64,000 nt of DNA from an uncultured Oscillospiraceae bacterium (GTDB lineage: Bacteria > Bacillota > Clostridia > Oscillospirales > Oscillospiraceae), in NCBI GenBank assembly GCA_910588045.1, contig CAJUPS010000010.1, positions 1 through 64,000 of the forward strand, given 5' to 3'. Below are positions 7,223 to 15,910 of this stretch, in pieces. The notes under the pieces were generated by a model. The model saw only the letters and a list, made by a program, of their open reading frames with translations, was not told the origin of the DNA and did not search any database. Each line of letters begins with the position of its first letter. The first letter of the stretch is position 1. Made by a program: the position numbers and the translations under genes.

Positions 7223-9939
7223 TAAGAAAATGGCTTGCGATCGTCACCGATCACAGGGTGAGCCTGCGGGAGCGCATGTTCCGCATAGTCACCTTCATCT
7301 GTATGCTCGCGCTGATCTTTACGCTGCCCATGGGCAGAAGTCTTCTGAACATCCTGCTGCTGCTGGCGGGGCTAGTCGCGATCGCGCTCATTGCAAAGTT
7401 CAGCATCCGCAAGGGGTATATCCAGACGGGCGCCACGGCGATCGTGGCGCTGCTGCTGGTGCTGTTTCCCGTCACCTTTTTTTCCGCAGGCGGGTTCTAC
7501 AGCGGCGTGCCGGAGTGGTTCGTCCTCTGCTTCATCTATGTCTGCATCACCTTGCAGGGGCGGCGCAGGGTCGTATTCTTCGGCCTGTGCATGGCGGAGA
7601 CGCTGCTCTGCTACGGCATCGCGTTCTATTTCCCGGACTTCGTTGTCCGGAACCCCCACACGAACTTTATCTTTGATTCCGCCTTCTCCATGATTGTGGT
7701 GGGGCTGCTCACCAGCGTGCTGCTGATGTTCCTCAACCGGATGTATGAGGAGGAGAACGCCATCTCCCAGCAGCAGAAGAAGGAGATCGAGGAGCTCAAC
7801 CGGGCGGAGAACCACTTCTTTTCCAGCATGAGCCACGAGATTCGCACGCCCATCAACACGATTATCGGGCTCAACGAGCTCATCCTGCGGGAGGACATCC
7901 CGGAGGAGGTGGCGGAGAACGCGCGGAATATCCAGGGGGCCAGCAAGCTCCTTCTGACGCTGATTAACGACACGCTGGACCTTTCCAAGATCAAATCCGG
8001 AAAGATGGAGATCGTCAACGTCTCCTATGAGACCGGCCCGCTCTTCTCGGAGATTGTCAACATGGTGTGGCTCAAGGCGCGGGAGAAGGGCCTGGAGTTC
8101 AAATTGCAGGTGGACCCCTCCATCCCCAGTATGCTCTGTGGGGACGAGGTGCGCATTAAGCAGATCCTGATCAACCTGCTCAACAACGCGGTGAAGTACA
8201 CCAGCGAGGGTTCGGTCACCCTCTCCGTCCGGTGCGAGCGCCAGTCGGTCAACCGGGTGAGGGTGTGGTACACCGTGGAGGATACCGGCCAGGGGGTCAA
8301 GAAGGAGAACATTCCGTATATCTTCAACGCCTTCCGGCGGGTGGATGAGGAGAAGAACCGGTATATCGAGGGGACCGGGCTGGGCCTGAGCATCGTGCAG
8401 CAGCTGGTGGAGCTGATGGGCGGTGAGATCAGCGTCAATAGCGTGTACACCAAGGGGTCGAAATTTGTCGTCATGCTGGAGCAGGACATCATTGACGAGA
8501 GGGAGCTGGGGACCTTTACGCTGGCCTCCCATACGCGGTCCCGCGAGGGGGCGGCGTATCGGCAGAGCTTTGAGGCGCCGGACGCCCACATCCTTGTGGT
8601 GGACGACAACGACATGAACCTGATGGTGGTCAGCAAGCTGCTGACGGATACGAAGATTAAGATTGATACCGCCTCCAGCGGAGCGGAGTGCCTGCGGCTC
8701 ACGCAGAATCACCACTATGACTGTATCCTCATGGACCACATGATGCCGGAGATGGACGGAATCGAGTGCCTCCATGCGCTGCGGGTACAGCCTGGCGGGC
8801 TGTGCCAGGACGTGCCGGTGGTGGCGCTCACCGCCAATGCGGGCAGCGACAACCAGCGCATGTACCGGCAGGAGGGCTTCAGCGGCTACCTGGCCAAGCC
8901 GGTCAGCGGCGCGCTGCTGGAAGCGGCCGTGCTGGGCATTCTCCCTCCGGAGCTGGTGCATATCAGCGAGGAGTCCGCGCAGTCGGATATTGATAAAGAG
9001 GTGCTGATTTTCGAGCAGGTGAAGCGGCGCTCCATCCTGGTCACCACGGACAGCGTGTGCGATCTCCCCGAGTCCCTCCGGAAGGGATTCGGCATCTCTG
9101 TATGTCCCTACTATGTCTGCACGGAGGAGGGGCGGTTTCTGGATGGGCAGGAGCTGCAAACGGATGAGCTGCTGCTCCACATCACCGGAGGGAGGACGGG
9201 GTATTCCCAGGCCCCCGAGGTGGAGGACTACGAGCGGTTTTTCGCGGAGAAGCTGACAGAGGCCCAGAATGTCATCCACATCGCCATGGCCAAGCACGTC
9301 AGCGACGGGTATCAGAACGCCCTGGAGGCGGCCAAGTCCTTTGAAAATGTCACCGTGATTGACTCCGGGCACCTCTCCAGCAGCATGGGGCTGGCGGTGC
9401 TGTGCGCAGCGTATATGGCGGAGCATCACGCCACAAAGGAGCAGATCGTGGAGTCGGTGACGCGGATGAGGCGCTTCATTTCCTCGGCCTTCATCATAAG
9501 CAGCACCCACACGCTCTGCCAGTCCGGGCGCATCTCCAAGCGGATACAGATCCTCTGCGACGCGCTGCTGCTCCACCCCATCCTTGTGCTGAAAAAGAGC
9601 CGGATGGTGGTGGGCAGCATGGCGGCGGGCAGCTTTGCGCACGCGGCAAAAAAATATGTCAAGAGGACGCTTCAGGATACCGTGAATATAGACCGGCGGG
9701 TTCTGTTCATCACCTACTCGGGCATGGAGGTGGAGCAGCTCCAATATATTCAGAACCTGGTGCGGCAGCACTGCCCGTTTGAGCGTGTCTATCTCCAAAA
9801 GGCATCCTCTGCCATCGCGAGCAACTGCGGCCCGGGGTCCTTCGGGTTGCTGTTCATGCGGCGGGACGATGCCGCGATCCCCTTCTTCCAGGCGCCGGAA
9901 CAGGATGGGGCGGCACAGAAGGAGCTCTCCCAGAGTTGA
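7219..9939 (+). CDS. Hybrid histidine kinase-receiver fused to a DegV (EDD) lipid-binding domain
   Basis: A 906-residue protein with about six hydrophobic helices (residues 10-175), a short coiled coil, HisKA (SHEIRTP, His206), HATPase_c (DTGQGV, GTGLGLS), and a receiver (VVDDND, LMDHMMP with Asp506). From about residue 604 to 895 it has a complete DegV-type domain: ILVTTDSVCDLP, GYSQAP in place of the usual TSQP, DSGHLSSSMGL, CQSGRIS and a C-terminal GPGSFGLLF. DegV/FakB proteins bind a fatty acid and present it to a kinase, so this looks like a kinase able to read or deliver a fatty acid. GTG 7219 gives a 4-nt overlap with the preceding stop; GTG 7207 is an alternative. There is no frame break at the fusion joint. 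Confidence 0.9.
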   Translation: MIRKWLAIVTDHRVSLRERMFRIVTFICMLALIFTLPMGRSLLNILLLLAGLVAIALIAKFSIRKGYIQTGATAIVALLLVLFPVTFFSAGGFYSGVPEWFVLCFIYVCITLQGRRRVVFFGLCMAETLLCYGIAFYFPDFVVRNPHTNFIFDSAFSMIVVGLLTSVLLMFLNRMYEEENAISQQQKKEIEELNRAENHFFSSMSHEIRTPINTIIGLNELILREDIPEEVAENARNIQGASKLLLTLINDTLDLSKIKSGKMEIVNVSYETGPLFSEIVNMVWLKAREKGLEFKLQVDPSIPSMLCGDEVRIKQILINLLNNAVKYTSEGSVTLSVRCERQSVNRVRVWYTVEDTGQGVKKENIPYIFNAFRRVDEEKNRYIEGTGLGLSIVQQLVELMGGEISVNSVYTKGSKFVVMLEQDIIDERELGTFTLASHTRSREGAAYRQSFEAPDAHILVVDDNDMNLMVVSKLLTDTKIKIDTASSGAECLRLTQNHHYDCILMDHMMPEMDGIECLHALRVQPGGLCQDVPVVALTANAGSDNQRMYRQEGFSGYLAKPVSGALLEAAVLGILPPELVHISEESAQSDIDKEVLIFEQVKRRSILVTTDSVCDLPESLRKGFGISVCPYYVCTEEGRFLDGQELQTDELLLHITGGRTGYSQAPEVEDYERFFAEKLTEAQNVIHIAMAKHVSDGYQNALEAAKSFENVTVIDSGHLSSSMGLAVLCAAYMAEHHATKEQIVESVTRMRRFISSAFIISSTHTLCQSGRISKRIQILCDALLLHPILVLKKSRMVVGSMAAGSFAHAAKKYVKRTLQDTVNIDRRVLFITYSGMEVEQLQYIQNLVRQHCPFERVYLQKASSAIASNCGPGSFGLLFMRRDDAAIPFFQAPEQDGAAQKELSQS

Positions 9940-9965
9940 CAGGCGGGGGCCGCTTCGTGTAAAAT
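9936..9965 (+). promoter_or_regulatory. Internal promoter before fapA-cheX-cheY
   Basis: TTGACA at 9936-9941 and TAAAAT at 9960-9965 with an 18-nt spacer, partly overlapping the stop of the DegV-fused kinase. It could transcribe the three downstream genes separately from the kinases. Confidence 0.5.
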
Positions 9966-10003
9966 GGGGGCAGTGATCGATTGGTAAGGGAGTGATTGCG
10001 GAC

Positions 10004-11812
10004 ATGTCGATCAAGAAGAAACTCACATCCATGCTCTTCGGCCAGAAGGCGGGGGCCGTGGACGGGGCCGCTCCCGCGGCGCCGGAGACCGCCGGGGTGG
10101 CAATCCCGGAAACCGTGACCGGCGGCCGCCCGGACTCGTATGTGCTGGAGCTGTCCTCTGAGCACCCGCTCTACCGGCTCTATGACCAGCGGCGGCAGGA
10201 GGTGGGCTATCTCCCCGCTCCCCGGCTCTGCCTGGACGAGGATGGCATGTTGTCGCCGGAGACGGCGCGCCTGGAGCTCAACCGGCTGCGGGCGCAGATC
10301 ACGTCGGCCTGCAATGCGCGTCTGAAAGAGGCCAGAGGGAAAATCAGAGGGGGCTCCGGGAAGAAGAGGCAAAGCGGAGCGAAAGCCAAAGAGGAGGAGA
10401 AAAAGGGCGGAAAAAAGGAGGAAGAGAAAAAGGCGGAGGAGGAGGTCCAGGACGGTCCGCCGGTACTGGACGCGATGCCCTGGTTCTTCCTCTCGGCGGA
10501 TAAGCTCCTGGCCTGGCTGCTGGTGTTTCCTCCCACGCGGCGGGGCAAGGACGTGACCCGCACCCAGATCTACGAGGCCCTGGTGCGCCAGGGCATTGGC
10601 TATGGGGTGGACGCGCGCTTGCTGGACCAGCTCGCCCACAGCGACAAAAAATATTTCAATCTCTACCTGGTCGCCCGGGGAAAGCCCGCCTTCAACGGGG
10701 TCAACGGAAACATTGTCGATAACTTCCCCAGGGTCATCGAGCACACCCTGGAGGTGAACGAGTATGACCAGGTGGACTATACCGCCCTGAATCTCATTTG
10801 CAACGTAAAGCAGGGGCAGGAGATCTGCCGCCTGATCAAGCCGACGGAGGGGGAACCGGGCCGCTCGGTCCTGGACGAGGAGATCCCCGCCAAGAGCGGG
10901 CAGGACGTTCCGCTGCCCCAGGGGAGGAACACGGAGATCAGCGAAGACGGCTCCAAGCTGGTGGCCTCCATTGCGGGTTCGGTGGAGTTCACCGGGCGCA
11001 GCTTCCAGGTCAACCCTGTGCTGGAGGTCCCGGGGGATGTGGACTTCTCCACCGGGAGCATCGACTTCATGGGGGACATCAACATCCGCGGCAGCGTGCT
11101 CAGCGGCTTCACGGTCCGGGCGATGGGGAATATCCGCGTGGCAGGCGTGGTGGAGGCAGGCAGTACCGTGGAGGCCGGAGGGGACCTGGTGGTGGTCAAG
11201 GGGATCCTGGGGGACGGAACGACCACGGTTCAGGTCCACCGCAGCCTGTTTTCCAAGTATATAGAAAATGCCACCATCTCTGTGCGGGAGGACCTGCAAA
11301 CGGACTGCATCATTGGCAGCAGCATCTACTGCGGCCGGGAGGTGGTGGTCCAGTCGGGCCGGGGGACCATCATGGGCGGCCGGGTATGGGCCGCCAAGCG
11401 CATCCGGGCCAACGCTGTGGGCTCCCGGTCGGAGTGCAGGACCTCCATCCACCTGGGGGGAAGCCCCTGTGACAGCTTTGAGCAGGAGATGATCAAGCGG
11501 GAGGTCAACGCCCTGGAGATGGAGCTGGAGCGCCTCTCCTGCCAGCCGGACAGCCCGGTCCGCTCCAGCCTCCTGGGCAAGGCGAAGATCAAGCTGATGA
11601 CGGCGGAGATGAAGCTGCGGCAGATGGAGTCCCGGAAAGAGGACGGCGAGAAGGACGACAGCGACAAGGAGGAGCAGGAGAATGGGCGGCTGGAGTGCGC
11701 CGTGGCGTACCCGGGAACGCGGGTGCATATCGGCGGCGATATGATCCGCCTGCACCAAACGAAGCGGAGCTGTACCGTCACGATGGTCCGGGGAGAGATC
11801 GTCGTAATGTGA
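10004..11812 (+). CDS. FapA/DUF342 family protein with Lys/Glu-rich insert
   Basis: A 602-residue member of the DUF342 family (named FapA, flagellar assembly protein A), cytosolic, with no signal peptide. The N-terminal domain is interrupted at about residues 110-150 by a low-complexity KEEEKKGGKKEEEKK-type segment. The family core at about 230-500 shows VNGNIVDNFPRV-like and repeated GDVDFSTGSIDFMGDI, GNIRVAGVVEAGSTVEAGGDL motifs, which form a right-handed beta-helix stack; a helical Lys/Glu-rich region and a short beta C-terminus follow. GGGAG 11 nt upstream favours ATG 10004 over GTG 9992. Neighbouring CheX and CheY genes repeat an association seen in other Clostridia; no flagellar genes are in the window, so the name may mislead. 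Confidence 0.85.
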   Translation: MSIKKKLTSMLFGQKAGAVDGAAPAAPETAGVAIPETVTGGRPDSYVLELSSEHPLYRLYDQRRQEVGYLPAPRLCLDEDGMLSPETARLELNRLRAQITSACNARLKEARGKIRGGSGKKRQSGAKAKEEEKKGGKKEEEKKAEEEVQDGPPVLDAMPWFFLSADKLLAWLLVFPPTRRGKDVTRTQIYEALVRQGIGYGVDARLLDQLAHSDKKYFNLYLVARGKPAFNGVNGNIVDNFPRVIEHTLEVNEYDQVDYTALNLICNVKQGQEICRLIKPTEGEPGRSVLDEEIPAKSGQDVPLPQGRNTEISEDGSKLVASIAGSVEFTGRSFQVNPVLEVPGDVDFSTGSIDFMGDINIRGSVLSGFTVRAMGNIRVAGVVEAGSTVEAGGDLVVVKGILGDGTTTVQVHRSLFSKYIENATISVREDLQTDCIIGSSIYCGREVVVQSGRGTIMGGRVWAAKRIRANAVGSRSECRTSIHLGGSPCDSFEQEMIKREVNALEMELERLSCQPDSPVRSSLLGKAKIKLMTAEMKLRQMESRKEDGEKDDSDKEEQENGRLECAVAYPGTRVHIGGDMIRLHQTKRSCTVTMVRGEIVVM

Positions 11813-11841
11813 GACGGAAACATCAGGAAGGAGAGTGGACC

Positions 11842-12336
11842 ATGAATACGATGGTGCCGCGTGAGGACCTAGCGGAAATTTTTGACCAGGTTGTCCGGGA
11901 GATTACCCAGAAGGAAGCGGGGATCGAGCTTCAGTCCAGCGATGCGGAGCTGGACGGCGAGTTCTGCACGGTATACACCACTTTTCACAGGGGGTATCAC
12001 ACCAGTCTCTCTCTGTGCGCGGAGCGGTCCATGTTTGTGCGGCTGACCAGGCGCATGATGGAGCGGGAGGACGTCTCGGACGAGGATGTAGAGGTCTTTG
12101 CCAAGGAATATTTCTATATGTTGTGCGGGCATGTGGCGACCCGGCTGTACGAGATCACGAAAGTACCGGCCCGGTTCGGCATTCCGGTCTTCTGCCGGGG
12201 GCGCTATGCGCCGGAGGACCGCATGGAGCATATTGTTCTCACGTATTCCAGCGATGAGCAGGAGTGCGCACGGCTGGTTCACCACGCTCTGGAGGAGCTG
12301 GCACATCAGGAGCAAAAGGAGGGCCTCCCGTCATGA
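11842..12336 (+). CDS. CheX-like phosphatase-family protein
   Basis: A 164-residue protein of the CheX/CheC type. CheX dephosphorylates CheY-P. The conserved surface is suggested by EYFYMLCGHVATRLYE near residues 92-107, where the family has an E-x2-N pair; here the helix reads KEYFYMLCGH, with Tyr/Met where Asn is expected, so phosphatase activity is uncertain. GGAAGGAGA precedes the ATG by a good distance. It sits between fapA and a CheY-like receiver that it overlaps by 4 nt, making that receiver the likely partner. Confidence 0.72.
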   Translation: MNTMVPREDLAEIFDQVVREITQKEAGIELQSSDAELDGEFCTVYTTFHRGYHTSLSLCAERSMFVRLTRRMMEREDVSDEDVEVFAKEYFYMLCGHVATRLYEITKVPARFGIPVFCRGRYAPEDRMEHIVLTYSSDEQECARLVHHALEELAHQEQKEGLPS

Positions 12337-12713
12337 AAAAGCGAGTAATGATTGTGGATGATTCCTGCGTCATGGAGATGCAGATCCAAAGGCTTCTGGA
12401 GGGTTCGGAGTTCGAGGTGGCGGCTTACTGTGACAGCGGTGAGGATGCCATCCGCCGCTACGGCGAGATCCGGCCGGACGTGGTGACCATGGATATCATC
12501 ATGCCGGGGCTGGACGGACTGGAGACCGCCCAGGTGATCCTCCGGGAGCACCCGGACGCCAGGATCGTCATGATTTCCGCCCTGGGTTACGATGACGCGC
12601 GGAACGAGGCGACCGCCATCGGGATCCGGCAGTTTCTCCACAAACCCTTTGACCGGGAAGATTTGCTGACCGCGCTGGCCGGGGCCTGCTGTACGCCGTG
12701 TCCTGGCCGATAG
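12333..12713 (+). CDS. CheY-like response regulator
   Basis: A single receiver domain of 126 residues: acidic pair in IVDDS near residues 7-11, phospho-Asp in TMDIIMPGLDG near 54, MISALGY in the place of the Thr loop, and FLHKPF with the conserved Lys. It ends shortly after the receiver fold, with no DNA-binding domain. The ATG overlaps the cheX stop (ATGA). It is the last gene of the signalling operon and is followed by a strong terminator. Confidence 0.9.
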   Translation: MKKRVMIVDDSCVMEMQIQRLLEGSEFEVAAYCDSGEDAIRRYGEIRPDVVTMDIIMPGLDGLETAQVILREHPDARIVMISALGYDDARNEATAIGIRQFLHKPFDREDLLTALAGACCTPCPGR

Positions 12714-12740
12714 AGGGCATCCGCGCTTGTCTGTCATTTG

Positions 12741-12789
12741 AACCCCCATGCAGCGTGCAGTCCAGTTGGACGCTGCATGGGGGTTCTTT
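12741..12789. terminator. Terminator hairpin of the signalling operon
   Basis: Perfect 16-bp stem, AACCCCCATGCAGCGT (12741-12756) with its complement at 12770-12785, followed by CTTTA. It lies between converging operons and may serve both. Confidence 0.8.
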
Positions 12790-12801
12790 AGATGCGCGCT
12801 G

Positions 12802-12963
12802 TCATTTTCGGGTGTCCTCCGGCTGACCACAGCGACAGCCTCCACAGGTGGAGCAGTCGCCATGACAGCCTCCGCCGGACCGGCGGGACTTCCACAGTGA
12901 TCGGATGGCCAGGGCCACCACGCAAATAAGGAGCAGCAAGACGACAAGTTCTCCAGGGGCCAT
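12802..12963 (-). CDS. FeoB-associated Cys-rich membrane protein
   Basis: A 53-residue protein with one N-terminal membrane helix (ELVVLLLLICVVALAI), a basic stretch, and a Cys-rich tail with pattern CHGDCSTCGGCRC. This matches the small FeoB-associated proteins often encoded after feoB in Clostridia, thought to aid ferrous iron handling at the membrane. ATG at 12963 follows GAGGTGA. It is the last gene of the minus-strand feo operon, 23 nt after feoB. Confidence 0.82.
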   Translation of the reverse strand: MAPGELVVLLLLICVVALAIRSLWKSRRSGGGCHGDCSTCGGCRCGQPEDTRK

Positions 12964-12986
12964 ATTTCTCACCTCATTTCTTGGTA

Positions 12987-15221
12987 TCACTGCGCCGCCG
13001 CAGCAACGGAGCGCAGGCGGCCGGATGGGGCCTCCCCCTGGTATCCCTTGCGCAGCAGCAGGTAGAGGACACCGGCCAGGGCGGCGAGAGCCACCACGGT
13101 CCATAGGCTGAAGCTGACAGCGCCGGTCAGCAGGCCGCCGACCTGGTAGACGATGAGGGCGGCCACATAGGCGAACACGCACATATAGCCGATGGCAAAG
13201 GCGGTCCACCTGGCATTGTTCATCTCCCGCCGGATGGCGCCCATGGCGGCGAAGCAGGGGGCGCACAGCAGGTTGAAAATCATGAAGGAATACGCGGTGA
13301 GAGCGCCGAAATCCGCGCCCACCAGGGGCCAGATTTCATCTCCGTTCTCGCTGAGTTCCCCGGCGAAGTGGTAGAGGGTGCCCAGGGCGCCCACGACGTT
13401 CTCCTTGGCGATCAGTCCGGTGAAGGAGGCCACGGTGGCCTTCCAGGCCATATCCCCCGTCCATCCCAGGGGGTAGAAGAGCCAGGCAACGGCGCTGCCG
13501 ATGGCGGCCAGCAGGGAGGCGTTGTTGTCCTCCACCGGACCGAAGGAGCCGCCCGTGAAGCCGTAGCCCTGGAGGAACCAGAGGACGATGGTGGAGAGCA
13601 GGATCACCGTTCCGGCCCGCCGGATGAAGCTCCAGCCCCGCTCCCAGGTGGCCCGCAGGACGTTGGAGGCCGACGGCGCGTGGTAGGCGGGCAGCTCCAT
13701 GACGAAGGGGGCGGGTTCTCCGGCGAAGGCTTTGCATTTCTTGAGCATGATGCCGGAGAGGACCACGGCGGCAATGCCGATGAAGAAGGCGGAGGTGGCC
13801 ACCAGGGAGGAGCCGCCGAACACCGCCCCGGCGAAGAGGCCGATGATGGGCATTTTTGCCCCGCAGGGGATGAAGCCGGTGGTCATGACGGTCATTTTCC
13901 GGTCGCGGTCCTGCTCGATGGTCCGGGAGGCCATGATGCCGGGGACGCCGCAGCCGGTGGCCACCAGCATGGGGATGAAGCTCTTCCCGCTCAGACCGAA
14001 GCGGCGGAAGAGGCGGTCCATGATAAAGGCGATCCGGGCCATGTAGCCCACGTCCTCCAGGACGGCCAGCAGCAGAAAGAGGACCAGCATCTGGGGCACG
14101 AAGCCCAGCACAGCGCCCACGCCGCCCGCGATGCCGTCGATGATGAGGCCATAGAGCCAGGAGCCCTCGGCCACGCCCAGGGCGGTCAGAGCGCCTCCCA
14201 GCCAGCCGGGGACCAGTTCCCCGAACAGGGCGTCGTTGGCCCAGTCGGTGCCCCAGGTGCCGACGCCGATGCCCCAGGCCTCTCCGGAGCCGTCGAAGAG
14301 AGCCGCCGGGGAGGTCCCCATAGCGATGGAGTAAATCAGGAACATCACCGCCGCGAAGATGGGCAGGGCAAGGATGCGGTTGGTGACGATCCGGTCGATT
14401 TTATCGGAGCCGGAGAGGCTGTGCTTCACCGCCTTCTTCTTCACGCACCTGCTCACGACGGAGCTGATGTAGGCGTACCGCTGGTTTGTGATGATGCTCT
14501 CCGCGTCGTCGTCCAGTTCGCGCTCGCAGTCCGTGATGTGCGCCTCCAGGTGGGCGTTCAGTGCGGGGTCGAGGCGCAGCTCCTCCATGACCTTCCCATC
14601 CCGCTCGAAAATCTTGATGGCGTACCAGCGCAGGCAGCCCGGCGTCACCAGGTCCTGGATGGATTCCTCAATGTGGGCCAGGGCGTGCTCCACGCTGCCG
14701 GTGAACACGTGGGGCTGCTCCCCCGTCCGCTTCTCCCGGGCCAGTGCCACGGCCTTCTCCGCGGCGTCCGTGCCGCCCTCGCCCTTGAGAGCGCTCATCT
14801 CCACCGCCTGACAGCCCAGGGCCTCCCCCAGCTTGTCGAGGTCGATCCGGTCCCCGTTTTTTCGCACCAGGTCGATCATGTTCACCGCCACCACCACGGG
14901 CAGGCCCAGCTCTATGAGCTGCGTGGTCAGGTACAGATGGCGCTCGATGTTGGTGCCGTCCACGATGTCGAGGATGGCGTCCGGCCGTTCCTTTACCAGG
15001 TATGACCGGCTCACCACCTCCTCCAGGGTGTAGGGGGACAGGGAGTAGATGCCGGGCAGGTCCTGGATCACCACGTCTCTGCGGCCTTTCAGCCGTCCCT
15101 CCTTCTTCTCCACCGTGACCCCTGGCCAGTTGCCCACGTACTGGTTGGAGCCGGTCAGGGCGTTAAACAGGGTTGTCTTACCGCAGTTTGGGTTGCCCGC
15201 CAGGGCAATTCTGATGTCCAT
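12987..15221 (-). CDS. feoB: Ferrous iron transporter B
   Basis: A 744-residue GTPase-permease that imports Fe2+. The N-terminal G domain has GNPNCGKTTLFNAL (residues 8-21), the switch region, DLPGIYSL near 53 and VNMID near 118; the helical spacer follows, then the polytopic membrane region with two Gate-like blocks including GCGVPGIMA and FIPCGAKMPI. Length is usual for FeoB. GAAAGGAG precedes the ATG at 15221. Two FeoA proteins lie upstream and a Cys-rich partner downstream. Confidence 0.96.
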   Translation of the reverse strand: MDIRIALAGNPNCGKTTLFNALTGSNQYVGNWPGVTVEKKEGRLKGRRDVVIQDLPGIYSLSPYTLEEVVSRSYLVKERPDAILDIVDGTNIERHLYLTTQLIELGLPVVVAVNMIDLVRKNGDRIDLDKLGEALGCQAVEMSALKGEGGTDAAEKAVALAREKRTGEQPHVFTGSVEHALAHIEESIQDLVTPGCLRWYAIKIFERDGKVMEELRLDPALNAHLEAHITDCERELDDDAESIITNQRYAYISSVVSRCVKKKAVKHSLSGSDKIDRIVTNRILALPIFAAVMFLIYSIAMGTSPAALFDGSGEAWGIGVGTWGTDWANDALFGELVPGWLGGALTALGVAEGSWLYGLIIDGIAGGVGAVLGFVPQMLVLFLLLAVLEDVGYMARIAFIMDRLFRRFGLSGKSFIPMLVATGCGVPGIMASRTIEQDRDRKMTVMTTGFIPCGAKMPIIGLFAGAVFGGSSLVATSAFFIGIAAVVLSGIMLKKCKAFAGEPAPFVMELPAYHAPSASNVLRATWERGWSFIRRAGTVILLSTIVLWFLQGYGFTGGSFGPVEDNNASLLAAIGSAVAWLFYPLGWTGDMAWKATVASFTGLIAKENVVGALGTLYHFAGELSENGDEIWPLVGADFGALTAYSFMIFNLLCAPCFAAMGAIRREMNNARWTAFAIGYMCVFAYVAALIVYQVGGLLTGAVSFSLWTVVALAALAGVLYLLLRKGYQGEAPSGRLRSVAAAAQ

Positions 15222-15242
15222 GCTGCTTTCTCCTTTCTGATA

Positions 15243-15257
15243 TTAGTTTAAGCTAAC
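15243..15257. promoter_or_regulatory. TTAG-N6-CTAA box between feoA and feoB
   Basis: TTAG-TTTAAG-CTAA at 15243-15256, overlapping the stop of the upstream feoA. It is the same motif as at 15754 and 15842 and resembles sites of DtxR/IdeR/MntR-type metalloregulators, suggesting internal iron control of feoB. Regulator identity is inferred. Confidence 0.45.
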
Positions 15258-15495
15258 TCTTGGTCAAAAAATTTTCCGAAACTTCGATCATGTCCGCATC
15301 GGCTTTCCGGACACTGAGCTCATAGCCGCGGACGTTCAGCTCCATGGGGTCCCCCAGGGGGGCCACCTTGCGCACAAAAATGTCCACGCCCTTGGTGATG
15401 CCCATGTCCATGATCCGGCGCTTCACGGGGCCCTCCCCGTGGAGACGCGTAACGGTGGCGGTTTCTCCCACCCTGACGTCCTTCAGCGTCTTCAT
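15253..15495 (-). CDS. feoA: FeoA domain protein (second of two)
   Basis: An 80-residue SH3-like FeoA protein that is thought to act on the FeoB G domain. Motifs are GETATVTRL near residue 9, VKRRIMDMGITKGVDI and PLGDPMELNVRGYELSVRK, the usual FeoA signature with the LGDP loop. The start is the ATG at 15495 with AAGGAGGAG upstream; an in-frame ATG at 15519 overlaps the preceding gene's end. It sits between another feoA and feoB. Confidence 0.92.
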   Translation of the reverse strand: MKTLKDVRVGETATVTRLHGEGPVKRRIMDMGITKGVDIFVRKVAPLGDPMELNVRGYELSVRKADADMIEVSENFLTKS

Positions 15496-15518
15496 ATTGC
15501 TCTCCTCCTTCGATTTCA

Positions 15519-15728
15519 TCAGATGATAATGCGATTTGCCATGGTTTTGTCCAGAGCGATCCGGCTGTCCTTCACCTGTACGATCAGGTTTCCCGCCATC
15601 TCACTGACCACCGTCACACTGCTGTCCACCACAAAGCCCAACTCCGCCAAATGCCGGCGGGTTTCGTCCCTACCGGCAATTCTGCGAATCATGACGGTTT
15701 CTCCTGTCTTTGCCATCGTCAGCGGCAT
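15519..15728 (-). CDS. feoA: FeoA domain protein (first of two)
   Basis: A 69-residue FeoA-like protein: GETVMIRRIAGRDETRRHLAELGFVVDSSVTVV then NLIVQVKDSRIALDKTMANRI, the short form of the fold. The ATG at 15728 is chosen over a TTG one codon earlier because GGAGGT is 9 nt away. It is the first gene of the feo operon. Tandem different FeoA proteins before FeoB are common in Clostridia. Confidence 0.88.
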   Translation of the reverse strand: MPLTMAKTGETVMIRRIAGRDETRRHLAELGFVVDSSVTVVSEMAGNLIVQVKDSRIALDKTMANRIII

Positions 15729-15753
15729 CAAGCGCGCACCTCCTTCTCATGTA

Positions 15754-15857
15754 ATTAGTGTTTGCTAACCCGGAATCAACCAAAGTTTACTACCACTAAC
15801 TGCTTTTGTCAAGACCTTATGCGCTCCTTTTTGTCTCTTTGGTTAGATTATACTAAC
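15754..15857 (-). promoter_or_regulatory. feo promoter with metalloregulator-like boxes
   Basis: On the minus strand TTGACA (15807-15812) and TAAACT (15784-15789) with a 17-nt spacer. Around it are GTTAG-ATTATA-CTAAC (15842-15857), a half-conserved copy overlapping the -10 (15785-15800) and ATTAG-TGTTTG-CTAAC (15754-15769). The three intact copies in the operon share exactly six central bases, which fits a dimeric iron/manganese repressor of the DtxR class. Confidence 0.6.
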
Positions 15858-15910
15858 TACCGCCTGGATGGCTGCCGAAAAATGGAGGGATTTGCCAATA
15901 TGACCACTTC

